Under the pieces are notes generated by a model, which saw only the letters and a program-made list of their open reading frames with translations, did not search any database and was not told the DNA's origin. Shown here one piece after another: positions 46,011-56,930 of a stretch of 64,000 nucleotides of DNA. A program made the translations under genes and the position numbers. Location: contig JAQJVL010000002.1 of NCBI GenBank assembly GCA_035578905.1, positions 9,982,717-10,046,716 of the forward strand, in the 5' to 3' direction. The DNA comes from Stictocephala bisonia (lineage: Eukaryota; Arthropoda; Insecta; Hemiptera; Membracidae). Positions within the stretch are counted from its first letter, which is position 1, and every line of letters begins with the position of its first letter.

Positions 46011-47111
46011 TATTTCTACCAACACGTAATATGCTGATGAAGGAACTATCATTTATAACAACTGTATTTATGTTGAAAATATTTAAGACTAGTAGCTCTT
46101 ATGTAAAAAAACATCTAGAACAGGGGATTAGACCTTCGACCTCCTTTCCCTTAACAGCACGACATATACCCTTTTCCTCCATATCGACTTCTATAAACCA
46201 AGATCTTAAAGATATTTTTTTAATATATACATTCAGTTATACATCTAGTCGCTTACGGCCTACAGAATGCACCTAAGCAAGAAGGGTGGTCCGAATGGTG
46301 GAAATGAGATAGAGAGAGAACTAGTCTTCTCCCATTGTGTTACGCCGTTTACTGTTGTCATTGCAACAAAAAAGTCGGTAGGCCGCAGATTGGCAATAAC
46401 ATGCCCGACCACCACGACATTAACATCAGTGACCCTTAGTTGGTTTTATGAACACTAACGATTTAGGCTTAGAACGATGAAATAAAGGCGTTATTTAGTA
46501 TTCAAATAACTAATAATAATAATAACAATAACATAATAAGCAATAATGTAAACAATAAATGGCAATTAAACAAACTTGTACATTTCATTACAGTTATTTT
46601 GTCAACTAAACACTGTTTATGAAGTTGGACACTTGAAGGCGGCTATTGGTCACTTCTGTGAAGTAAGGCAACTCACCGGTGGAACGATCCCCTCTGCTGT
46701 TGACACCCCTATATACGCTAAATATAACACCCAGGTTATATTTAGCGTCAAAAACATCTTTTGACTCATAAAATACATTCCAAAGCAATACAGTGTAGAT
46801 TGCTCCTAGTATAGCAAACGACCTATAAATTCGTTGACGAACGAACGAGAGAGAGTAGGGAAGTATAGCCACCATGCAGCGGAGCCGGGAATCACTGCGT
46901 GACAGGAAGTGGAAGATTGCTTCTGCTTTTCTCAAAATAATTACCCACGGTCTGTCAATAAGATGAAAAACAGTCAATCTAGAAGTAGATTTTTAGCCTT
47001 CCACTTCTTATGAGTAAAACAGCATTCTTGTAAAGATGACTTTTTGAAGGATGGTATACGTTGACTTCCGATTAGAGAGTATGTGTAGTTCACAATACGA
47101 CTGTCCATGAT
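46011..47111. other. no recognised gene; one strong hairpin
   Basis: Frames at 45986-46276, 46267-46458 and 46606-46977 show no domain. A 13-bp perfect stem (CGCTAAATATAAC) with a 6-nt loop lies at 46716-46747. Confidence 0.45.
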
Positions 47112-47531
47112 TTAAGAGATTGCAGAGGCTGTCGGCAGCTGTCAGTCATATTGGTTTTAATCTCATAAGAACGATGTTATTTTTGAATAGGACATACGAT
47201 CAAATTAAACGGTTACTTGTAAATAGATTTTTCTAAACAAATTTCATTATATCAAGGGTGAAATTGTGCGTTGGAATTTCTAATGAGTTTTATAGAAAAA
47301 ATTTATGAAATATTTAGTTTTAAATTTCTATTTTCAGCTATTTTTTTTAACTAGGCGTATATATTCAAAATATCAAAACCAAACCCAACGCGCATTATGA
47401 TAAGATTTAAAATGGCACCTCATACACAACTTTTGATCAATAAATAACGACAAAATATGAAGGATTTTGCAAATAACATTTTTCTTATGGTATTAAAACC
47501 AACATGGCTGACAGCCTCTGCAGACTCTTAA
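47112..47531. mobile_element. MITE-like element with about 75-bp inverted repeats
   Basis: TTAAGAG, TGCAGAGGCTGTC, TTGGTTTTAAT and ATAAGAA with ATGTTATTT on the left reappear reverse-complemented at 47450-47531, and inner similarity (TTGTGCGTTGG) extends further. The interior is AT-rich and non-coding. No target duplication is obvious. Confidence 0.7.
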
Positions 47532-48189
47532 GAAGGCTAGAATGGTGGGCTTTCTTGGATCTATCCCCTTATAAAAGGATAATCCGATATTTTACGAATA
47601 TTTTCCGATATAACTGTGTGTGATATGTAATTATGTTGTTATTGTAATGGAGAACACTGATTATTTAGCGTATTTTTTTTATATAAGCCTGCGTGTTTTT
47701 AATTTATCTAATTTCGAAAAATAATTGAACGAAAAATCAACAAATTTCAAAAACTAGTAAGCAATTTAAATTTTGAATTTGTTCAATAAGTTGTCAAAAT
47801 TATTTAAATCGTTAAGTTAGCAACAAAAAAACACTTAAAAGGTTTGTTAACATTGTTAACATTAAAAGCTTACATTGAAGCTATGTTAAAGCTTGGTGTG
47901 AGAACATTTATCATTGGCTTTACTATATTATTATTTTAAATAGAGAATATTTTAAGCCAGGCCAGAAGTTGAGCTACCCTCTTTTAAGTATTGCAATGCA
48001 TTTACGTCTTTCAATACGTAGGTGTAATTAAGTAACACTTCAACTTATTATATGCAACTCATTAATACTGTAGTATAGCCCTCAGAAACAATACGAAGTA
48101 AAGCCAGCAATCTAAAATAATTTTCAATTGCAAATTTTAGAATGTATGATAAATAGTTTCTTAATTGGCATGTAACATGTTTATTTATT
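47532..48189. other. AT-rich spacer
   Basis: Nothing recognised. Confidence 0.5.
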
Positions 48190-48430
48190 TATTCTTAAGA
48201 CACCGATCGTCAAGATATAGGAGAATGTGGATTTCGAAAGAGAGTGATGAGTGTAAATGAGTGAATGCGGTAATTGTTACAAACTAATGGCGACTATACC
48301 AATTAAAGTGTCGTTAATTTAACGCCCAATGACAAATGAACAGCTGGTGGTTATCAGCTGATCCCTTTCAAAATTTATAGACTCTTATTCGGATGAAAGT
48401 GAGAAACTTTAGCTGATGAACTACGGTGCC
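48190..48430 (-). mobile_element. SINE family S2 copy
   Basis: Minus-strand head ATCGGTGGCACCGTAGTTC, body GGGATCAGCTGATAACCACC and TTCATTTGTCATTGGGCG, tail TTAGTTTGTAACAATTACC and GACGATCGGTGTCTTA. It matches the plus-strand copy at 36438. Confidence 0.75.
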
Positions 48431-48556
48431 ACCGATATAGATACAAAACAAGGAAATCTCAAAGCACAAAAATGTATGAAATATTTCAACATTGTGTTGT
48501 CTATAGCTGAAAGCGTCGATATTATGTATTTACAAGATATACATTTTTATCACGCC

Positions 48557-48655
48557 ATTAATTAATTAAACTTTCTAAATAAAGTCAACACAGGACTGTT
48601 TTACTGGCCACAGCACGATTTTACACATACACGTCTTCAGTGTTCAAACAAAACG
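48557..48655 (-). repeat. Penelope-like end, family B
   Basis: The reverse complement shares ACTGAAGACGTGTATGTG, AATCGTGCTGTGGCCAG and GAAAGTTTAATTAATTAAT with 29320-29410. Confidence 0.5.
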
Positions 48656-48839
48656 ACGAATAGGTATGTGAAGTTATTTATAATTTCAAACTAGAATTTA
48701 AAAATTGTAAATAACGTAATAAAAAAAATGCTGTTAAAGAAGCACCAGTGAAATTGTTTAAAATTTGTATTATCATTTAAATGTAGGCGTAATACAGACA
48801 TCATGGTCATATAAACATATAAACTATGTTATACAGATC

Positions 48840-48912
48840 TAATCACGTAACCTACCTACCTACCCACTTACCCTAACCTAACCTAACATAATATTATAAC
48901 CTAACCTAACTC
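48840..48912. repeat. TAACC-rich, telomere-like short repeats
   Basis: CCTACCTACCTACCC, then CCCTAACCTAACCTAAC and ATAACCTAACCTAAC. These resemble the insect TTAGG telomere motif but with TAACC spacing. Similar blocks lie inside the MITE M copies. Confidence 0.5.
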
Positions 48913-48965
48913 AATTGTATTTGGGGGGCATTTTACGGAATCTGGCCGGAATTTATATTATACAA

Positions 48966-49185
48966 GTTAATGTCACACAAAACACATTTAGTACAATGCA
49001 TAAGTACAAGAACAAAATCCACAAATATTACGATGATATTTTGGTAACTTAAATATCACGTTTACCATCCTCAGACTAGAGATCCTCACAAAGGAAGAAT
49101 GTCTTATGTAATATTTGTAGCAGTTTTATGCATCGTACTTAAATTGAATCAAGTATGTGTTTTGAGATTCTCACTTGTTTTTTCA
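48966..49185. repeat. Penelope-like inverted repeat around a decayed hammerhead
   Basis: The left arm (ACAAAACACATTTAGTACAA) and right arm (TTTGAGATTCTCACTTG end) flank a minus-strand core at 49033-49078. CTGAGGA is intact, stem II GGTAA/TTACC has an enlarged loop, and GAAA is changed to AAAA. It has the same three-part layout as 17641-17868 but is older. Confidence 0.65.
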
Positions 49186-50199
49186 TATGATTAACTAAGT
49201 TATTTCTTCAGTTTTTTGAGAATTTAGTAACTAGACAAGTTTTTCAGGACCTGAAAAAGAGTTTGCCATTACAATATTAATTAAGGGTTTTAATGAGGTC
49301 TTTATAATGAGGTGGTATTTACATGACCTTGATCCTTTTCCTAATTGTTAATTACTCCGTAGCGCAGACTTAAAGTAATTGCATTACAAGTACAATGCCC
49401 CAAATTAACTCTAAATCCTGGGCACGATTTACACTGATGAAAATAGAGGCCACATATATTGAGTTAAAATACCTCTGCAAGTTCGCTTATAATTTAGATT
49501 GTACGATCATTCGCAAATTATAAGAATAATTTACCTTAGATATCGACCAAGATTTGATTTTATAGATGCTTTTTAGGACAATCTTAATATATTAAATCCA
49601 AAAAAACGATGTACTCAATGCACGAAACCTCCTAAACCAATGAACAGATTTTATGAAATTTGGAAGGAAATTAGTTTTTGAACAATTGAAAATAATCAAA
49701 AAAGGATTTGTTAAAATTCCATTCGTAAGGGTTAGAAAATACCCTTCAACCTTCTCCTTTCCCCATAATAGTAAAATGATGTTAGTTTAATAAGTTATTT
49801 CGCACAGCTGATTTGAATAACGTAAATATGACACAAAAGCTTTCCTGATTTGGTTTTCATAATGACATGTTTAAGGTCATTTCTACGTTAATCTAAAATG
49901 CATGAACTACTTCCATTACATAGGAAAGACTAGCTCAGATTTAAAAGAGTAAACAATATTACAAAATAAATCCTGAAATAATTAAAAATACAAAATGGAT
50001 CAAATGTACGAGATGTAAAACATAGGCTACAAAATATTCTGAGTATTTGAGAAAATAAGGCAACTGTTACAATACAATAAGTTGATTAAAAGATATTTTT
50101 CACTTTTTAATAAATCTCCCACCATGTTAGATACAAAATAGGTGATAATAATCATAATAAAAATTCAAATAGTAGCATCAATTAATTGTATTGACAACA
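49186..50199. other. AT-rich stretch, nothing recognised
   Basis: No gene seen. Confidence 0.5.
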
Positions 50200-50447
50200 T
50201 AGAGAAAAAAATACAGAGATCGCTATCGTACAACCGCAGCGAACGCCTCGGTGGCAGTCATAAGTACATTACAACTTATATAAATTTTTAGTAATAATTA
50301 TTAAATTTATTCTTTTGGGGGGAATAAGTGGGGTCTTGAAAAGGTGCTGGCCCTGTTGTCACATGGAAAAATATGGAGACAATAATACTCGACACATATT
50401 TAGCTCACTATTGGATGCGACCACTGTTTCCTCTTTCTCGGTGATTG
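50200..50447 (+). mobile_element. MITE family K copy
   Basis: The left end CATAGAGAAAAAAATACAG, then AGATCGC, and right end GGATGCGACCACTGTTTCC with TCTTTCTCGGTG are imperfect inverted repeats of the family terminus. The body has GTGCTGGCCCTGTTGTC and CTACTCGACACA-type segments shared with 52606 and 63106. Confidence 0.65.
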
Positions 50448-50475
50448 ACAAATTATTTTAAAAGTTTAAATTCTA

Positions 50476-50816
50476 GGACTTTTTCCGTTAATTCGCTACC
50501 ACTACTTTTTACGTTACTTCACTACCACTACGTTCTTTAACGCAATTACGGTAAGGTTAGGTTAGGTGTCTATCAAAGTTGATCGCAAACTGGTAAATCC
50601 AATGATTGACTGACCACCGAATCCGCTTTTCGTGAGTAAGTTCTTGGAAAGCGATAATATAAGGCCAGTGATGTAGGATTCCTAGCGGACAAGGAATACA
50701 ACAGTTGAAGCTAAAATGATTGGGGAACAGTTTTTATAGCAATAGAATAATTATTAAGCGGTAGTGATTTTACGGAAACAAAACAAGTAGTGGTAGGGAA
50801 TTAACGGAAAAGGTCC
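50476..50816 (+). mobile_element. MITE family M copy
   Basis: The ends GGACTTTTTCCGTTAATTC and GAATTAACGGAAAAGGTCC are nearly perfect inverted repeats. An inner partial repeat of the terminus (ACTTCACTACCACTACG) follows on the left. The body matches 17954 and 52011. No clear target duplication is visible. Confidence 0.8.
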
Positions 50817-52010
50817 GAAAACTAAAATCAAAAATAAATTTAAAAACTATAAAATAATTCCTTCAGTAATTCCACATTTAAACATACAAATTTGCCTCTT
50901 TTATCCCCCACCCCACTCCTTACGGCCATTTCAACGACGGTGTCATTTTAAACTAATGTATTTCTCTTAATTAAATAAGTAGATGTAAATATGCACGGTA
51001 TAGGTATACAATAGTTGGGTTTGGTAAATAATTAGAAAATATACATTTTCTATTAAAATAAAAGTAAAATTAACAATTTGTATACTTTACGAAACTATTA
51101 ATCTAACTAAAAATCTTCATAATAGATCTGCATGGTCTTTTTTGTGATAGAGTTATTATGGTTGTGACCATTGTTTGTAAAGGCTTTTTTGCAATTTTTC
51201 TGACAGTTTACTAATCTGAAAAACAAATCATAATGATCAATAAATAAACTAACATTAATTCCAAATATTTTATAGGTTGTATTATTTCAAATATATTTTG
51301 TTTAGTATTCCATGTTCTAAAACTGATTTCATCCAGTTAACAAAAATATTACTTACTGATATGTTTTAATTATATTGTTTCCATAAATGATCAAAAGTAT
51401 ATGTTACAAAATGTGTTACCATTGTAAAAAATGTTATATAAACATAGATTTCCACAATATTTATACTTTTATTGAATCCCCTATTTTTTAATTTCCAAAG
51501 AGCGTGCTGAATCTATAATTTTCTTCTAAGCAACTATTCATTTTGCAATGTTTAGATTTTGTCATGTTATTTTAACATATTTGTGTTATAATCAAAGTAT
51601 TTGGATAGAAGGGGTAACTATCTGTATAAATAATCGTCTTCCGATGACTCATTTAATAAAATATTTATAAGTATCTTCAAAATCCTATCGGAACAGGTCA
51701 CATAACTCGCGACTCAGCTTTCCTCGAGTCAGCGCCGCGCTGACCCACTGAGCTTTGCACTTCTCGGCCTGACAGAACGCTGAATCAGATCACATTGTTG
51801 ATGAACGCTGATTTGAATTCTAAACTACAAATACCATGACACAAATGCAAGTCCGATGATAAGCAATATATCGATAGGCTGTTAGCTCTCTTTAATGAGG
51901 TCCAAGATGTTTGATGTATTCTTTATTTCACCTATATTACTTGCACAGTATGGATGTTGTACGTCAAATATTTTGCAACATGATTGAATTTATTTTCATG
52001 TATTTAATCC
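50817..52010. other. AT-rich stretch with a GC palindrome
   Basis: No gene. At 51680-51800 the sequence becomes GC-richer and contains GTCAGCGC-C-GCGCTGAC (51728-51744), a perfect palindrome. Confidence 0.5.
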
Positions 52011-52344
52011 GGATCTTTTCCGTTAATTCACTACCACTAATTTTTTTGTTTCTGTTAATTCACTACCACTTAATAAATATTCTATTCCTCTAAAAATTTT
52101 TCTCCAATAATTTTTACGTCCACTGTAGTATTCCTTAACCGCTAGGAATCCGATATCACTGGCCTTATCATCGCTTACCAAGAACATACACATGGAGAGC
52201 GTATTTGGCGGTAAGTCAATCATTGGATTTACCAGTTTGTGATCAACTTTGGTAGCCACCTAACCTAACCTACATCTAACCTAACCCAACCTAACTGTAT
52301 TTGCGATAGAAAAAGGTAGTGATAGTGAATTAACGGAAAAGGTA
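52011..52344 (-). mobile_element. MITE family M copy, inverted
   Basis: The ends GGATCTTTTCCGTTAATTC and GAATTAACGGAAAAGGTAC are inverted repeats. TTTAATC occurs on both flanks, a possible 7-bp target duplication. A 78-codon minus-strand frame (GTG start) runs through the body, but the other copies break it, so it is not conserved. Confidence 0.8.
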
Positions 52345-52605
52345 CTTTAATCAATCTACTTGAAACATTAGTTTTATCATTTAGATATAAATGAAATAAA
52401 TTCTGTTTTTGTTTTGCTACAGCATTAAATAGAATTTTATGAATAAGGTTTCTCTTAAAAAGAGTTAAATAAAACAAAAAAAGGAATAACCAAAATTATT
52501 TCCCTAATATTTAATACAATTTAATAATACTAAACACAAATGCATTACAAGATAAGAATAAAATGTACAAATAACTAACTGATTTCAATAAATTACGTTT
52601 ACGCA
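52345..52605. other. AT-rich spacer
   Basis: Nothing recognised. Confidence 0.5.
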
Positions 52606-52881
52606 CAGATAAAAAAAACAGACGTCACTTTCTTATGACCACAGTGAAATATTATCTATTTATAACTAAAATGGAAATTATAAATAGATTACAGCTAATG
52701 TATATCTTTATACGTCGGTAGTAATGATTTCTTCGGTTATTTTTTAAGATTTGGGAGAAATAAGGGACGGACTGACAAGGTGTTTGCTCTGCCACCGCAT
52801 GACAAAATGACTACCCGACACACTTGACAGTCATTCAGCGCACTATTGGATGCGACCTCTGTTTCTTTCTTCTCTGTGGTT
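52606..52881 (+). mobile_element. MITE family K copy
   Basis: The right end GGATGCGACCTCTGTTTC with TTTCTTCTCTGTGG is well kept. The left end is decayed. The body segment GGACGGACTGACAAGGTG and CGACACACTTGACAG matches 50200 and 63106. Confidence 0.65.
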
Positions 52882-53010
52882 TACAATCCTTTGTGAATAC
52901 CTCGGGTCTGAAGTTGGTAAACGTTGTCTATCGAAATCGTTTACCGTAGAATGTGTACTTACATTTTGTACTTATATTGTAATTATTTTTGTGTTGTGTG
53001 ACGTTCACTT
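52882..53010 (+). repeat. Penelope-like terminal repeat, decayed
   Basis: GGTCTGAAGTTGGTAAACG and CGAAATCGTTTACCG are a scrambled hammerhead core. The arm CATTTTGTACTTATATTG and TGTGTTGTGTGACGTTCAC follows. Confidence 0.55.
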
Positions 53011-53670
53011 GTATTTCTAACAATACTTGCTAATTAGGAAATGATCCCTTATATACAAAAACAACAATAAATATACCATATCTTATTTCTATAAATGTTA
53101 AAGAAATATAATAACGAATACTAAATATATATTTTTTTAAGAAGAAAAGTAGAGTCCGCAAAACTAAAGCCATGAAACGGTTCTCAATACTCTTTTTTTC
53201 AAATAAAAATAAATGGGTAACACAAATACTGATATAAGATCCCTGATCTCACAAGAACATTTTAAAAGTAACATGGGCTTTTCTTTGTTTGTTAATGACT
53301 GGTAAACGTTATTAAAAATCAAAGTTGGTAATACTTCTAATATAAATAACTAAAAATCACAAACACAAATAATACCACAAACACTAAAAGCTTCAAATTT
53401 AATAAAAAAAATTCATTTTTAACGTACATATAGTTCAACTGAAAATATATAATTACAAATTTTAAATAATTGTCTTGCATTTAAAACTGAAATCTGTAAA
53501 TTGTAGGCCTATTGTAAATAGGGTGGAAAGAAAATATGGAAACGCTTTCACAATGTTATTTTTGTCCATAGATAATTTGATAATTTTTTTAATAATTTTG
53601 TTCCATAAAGTATAATTTTTTATCGGAATATTTTATTTCAAACCGTTAAATAGCGGAGAACTATCTCTCA
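53011..53670. other. AT-rich spacer
   Basis: Nothing recognised. Confidence 0.5.
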
Positions 53671-54012
53671 GCCCACCCGCCCGCCCATACACGTACAGTG
53701 GCATTGACTCACCCGCCCGCCCATACACGTATAGTGAGTGCCATTGACCCACCTGCCCGCCCATACACATACAGTGGTATTGACCCACCCGCCCACCCAT
53801 ACACGTACAGTGGCACGTACAGTGAAATTGACCCTCCACCCACCCATACACACAGTGGTATGACAGGTTATTGACCCGCCCGCCCAACCATACACATACA
53901 GGGGTATTGACTCAACCACTCACCCATACACGTACAGTGGTATTAACTCACCCACTCACCCATACAAGTACAGGGGTATTGACTCACCCACTCACCCATA
54001 CACGAACAGGGT
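53671..54012 (-). repeat. G-rich minisatellite array, unit about 36 bp
   Basis: About nine units of CCCACCCGCCCGCCCATACA plus CGTACAGTGGTATTGAC on the plus strand, so the G-rich strand is minus. Reading frames through it (up to 84 codons) are repeat by-products. Confidence 0.95.
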
Positions 54013-54037
54013 ATTGATAATTTAAAGCATGATATAT

Positions 54038-54341
54038 ATCAATACCACTGTACATATATGGGTAGGTGGGTCAATACCACTGAAAGTATATGGGTGGGTG
54101 GGTTAATACCACTGTATGTATATGGGTGGGCGGGTGGGTCAATACCACTGTATGTGTATGGGTGGGCGGGTGGGTCAATACCACTGTATGTGTATGGGTG
54201 GGCAGGTGGGTCAATGCCACTATACGTGTATGGGTGGGCAGGTGGGTTAATGCCACTGTACGTGTATGAGTGGGCAGGTGGGTTAATACCACTGTATGTG
54301 TATGGGTGGGCGGGTGGGTAAATGCCACTGTACGTGTATGG
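54038..54341 (+). repeat. G-rich minisatellite array, 36-bp unit, opposite orientation
   Basis: Eight units of CAATACCACTGTATGTGTAT plus GGGTGGGCGGGTGGGT. Because 36 is divisible by 3, every frame gives a 12-residue peptide repeat (for example PLYVYGWAGGSI), which explains long frames on both strands. It is separated from the inverted array on its left by 25 bp. Confidence 0.97.
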
Positions 54342-54564
54342 ACCATATGATCGTCCTAATGTTCCTGTCAATCATGCACTTATGTGGGTCACTAAGAATC
54401 GTCGCCATTTTCCTATTAGTCGTGTATGTAGCTAGGTAATTGGACACCTATTATCGCCTTCATTATTAATGCATGTAGGTGGGTGATTGAAATATAGTCA
54501 TGTTGCATATTTAATAAAAATTCTCGATACAAACGTTTTTGAGTTTGAAGTTCCGAAATTATAG
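54342..54564. other. spacer between minisatellite arrays
   Basis: Non-repetitive AT-rich sequence. Confidence 0.6.
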
Positions 54565-55028
54565 TCCACAATACGTGTATGGGTGGGCGGGTGGGTTCAC
54601 CATAGTACGTGTAAGGGTGGGCGATTGGGTTCACCAGAGTACGTGTATGGGTGGGTTCACCAGAGTACGTGTATAGGTGGGCGGGTGGGTTCACCACAGT
54701 ACGTGTATGTGTGGGCGGGTGGGTTCACCACAGTACGTGTATGTGTGGGTGGGTGGGTTCACCACAGTACGTGTATGGGTGGGCGGGTGGGTTCACCAGA
54801 GTACGTGTATGGGTGGGTTCACCAGAGTACGTGTATGGGTGGGTTCACCAGAGTACGTGTATGGGTGGGTAGGTTCATCACAATACGTGTATGGGTGGGC
54901 AGGTGGGTTCACTACAGTTCTTGTATGGGTGAGTGAGTGGGTTCACCACAGTACGTGTATGTGTGGGTGGGTGGGTTCACCACAGTACGTGTATGTGTGG
55001 GTGGGTGGGTTCACCACAATACGTGTTT
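54565..55028 (+). repeat. G-rich minisatellite array, 34-bp unit with 26-bp short forms
   Basis: Units of GTTCACCACAGTACGTGTAT plus GGGTGGGCGGGTGG. In several units GGCGGGTG is lost, leaving 26 bp (54640-54865). This is a sister family of the 36-bp unit, with TTCACCACAG in place of CAATACCACT. It stays open in all three plus-strand frames because the unit is stop-free, not because it codes. Confidence 0.95.
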
Positions 55029-55198
55029 AATTATAATGTAGTTATGGAAATAAGAAGAATGAAGGTTTTCTTTTAAAGAATGTATGAAGAACAACTAAAA
55101 TATATGCAGTATGTAGGACCCTTGATTATATACACCTACAATAGATAAACCATCTAATAGGAATATTTGTGCCTGTAGTATTTTTAGTTAGTGAGGCC
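55029..55198. other. spacer
   Basis: Nothing recognised. Confidence 0.5.
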
Positions 55199-55339
55199 CG
55201 CACATACTTGTACTGTGGTGAACCCACCCGCCCACACACACACGTACTGTGGTGAACCCACCCGCCCACCCATACACGTACTGTGGTGAACCCACCCGCC
55301 CACCCATACACGTATTGTGGTAAACAATACGTGTATGGG
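55199..55339 (-). repeat. G-rich minisatellite array, 34-bp unit, inverted, ending in a perfect hairpin
   Basis: Four units of GTACTGTGGTGAACCCACC plus CGCCCACCCATACAC, inverted relative to 54565-55028. The last unit turns back on itself: CCCATACACGTATTGT (55303-55318) and its exact complement 55324-55339 are separated by 5 nt. Confidence 0.95.
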
Positions 55340-56835
55340 TATTATTATTATATTGTTTAAATTAGTTACTTTGAGATTCAAATGACCATTACTCTGGAAA
55401 GGAAAACATTTCGAAGTCCGGTTTACTTCAATTAATTTATCTTGAATAGAACTTTCATTTGATGTCAAACTCGACCTGGGATTATGTTAAAGATTTTTGT
55501 TCAACTTCTCGTGGGACGTCCCCCTGAAAAGACAAAAAGTATGTTCTTTGTAGCCATGATCATGTACAAGATTTTACTTTTACAAGTTAAGCCATACAAA
55601 AGTTGTGAAATCGTTTTCATGTGTTGTTTCCACCCTGTATATTTGCATAGTTTGCATATAATTTTGCTTCTCAACTAACTAATCAAGAATAGTCTCTGTA
55701 GAATGGGTAGGAGTGCCATAAATGGTACCAAAGTTATAGCTGTCAAACGTCATGACATTGATCAGATAGTTAAAATGTGATCAGTGATTTAAGGGGTGTA
55801 TTTCATACGTAGAGTGGGTATCAGTGCACATTTTCACAGCGTCAGCTTATAACAACAAATTAATAGAAACACTTGAAGCATGATATATTTGTGTGGGATT
55901 TGTTTTTCAAATTCATCCTTTTCAGAAGAAGTACATTTTAATATCAATTAAAGCAACTTCCCAGGTAAAGACGTTTTATTTGTCATTTTCACAGTTTTTG
56001 TACTATCCAGAAAAATAATATGTTTTTAATTAATTCCTGTAAGTTAAATCAATCCTTGTTTTGAAGGAATACGACCATTACCTGAAACTGTTTCGACCAA
56101 GCAGGATTCCCACATCAATCAACATTGTTCACAGGACAGAAACACCTGTTAATGGTACCGTAAATATACAAGTTTTTTATACATAAGTAAACATTTTCGT
56201 AATTTTAACTTTCCTTCAGTGAAAACAATTTAAATACACTTCCTGCGTTCGTAACATATAAGTGAAATTAACATAACATGATAGTAGTATATCAAACATT
56301 CTGTTGAAACTGGATGGAATTAATAATCAACAGGAAGTCAAAGTCTTCACTCTGGACTTCCGACATTTTTAAATGAAAGGAAATGTAACATTTAACACCC
56401 AAAATCGTTAGTAGATGCGCCAAACACAATGGTAATATGGGAGCATTGAAATTGCCGTCCTACCACGCAGGGTAACTGTTATTCCACAGAAGCTGTGACT
56501 GGGTTTATAACAAATAACTGTTACTACGTCACAGTGGACAATAAATAATAAAACGCTTCACTGATATGTAACGTGGAATTTATTCACACACAATAATTAC
56601 AAAACGATTCACTGTAAAGATTGGTAATACGACATCAGTACATTCCACAATACAAGTAACTGTAGAGAGGTTAGTTTCAACTTAATATACCATCTACAGT
56701 TTATAAAAACCGCTTGCACTAACTCACTCACTTAAGTTAACATTTCCACTTAACTAACATAACTGAATTAGCTGGGCTGTGAACTCCTAATATGTACAAA
56801 TTTACAATCTAGAAAACTATATAGTGTAGAAACTT
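55340..56835. other. AT-rich stretch, no recognised gene
   Basis: The frame 55484-55678 shows no domain. Confidence 0.5.
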
Positions 56836-56930
56836 GGTCGAGCCGGTGGCCGAGCAGTCTAAGGCGTCAGGACTTTAACATTTAACCGCCTGGGTTGGAG
56901 ATAGCGCTGTTTCGAATCCTGTCTAGACTG
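56836..56930 (+). mobile_element. tRNA-Leu-like SINE head or tRNA pseudogene
   Basis: GTGGCCGAGCAGTCTAAGG is close to a class II (Leu/Ser) tRNA A-box region, and GTTTCGAATCC is a good B box, with a long variable-arm-like segment between them. Acceptor and anticodon stems do not pair properly, so a working tRNA is unlikely. Confidence 0.5.

Noticed and set aside
48840..48912. Interstitial telomere block
   Set aside because: The TAACC motif is short, interrupted, and part of a wider scatter of GTTAGGTTA-like sequence also found inside MITE M copies.
52023..52259. 78-codon frame inside MITE M, considered as a captured host exon
   Set aside because: It starts with GTG after an in-frame stop. 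The copies at 3484, 17954 and 50476 all carry two extra bases mid-frame (GCGATAAGATAAGG-type versus GCGATGATAAGG) and stops, so the frame is private to one copy and not conserved.
54038..55030. Long overlapping reading frames with WAGG/YVYGW-type peptide repeats, on both strands
   Set aside because: They follow from stop-free 36-bp and 34-bp minisatellite units. Several frames on both strands stay open at once and none has gene-like context.
56836..56930. Functional tRNA-Leu
   Set aside because: A and B boxes are good, but acceptor and anticodon stems do not close. It is better called a SINE head or tRNA pseudogene.
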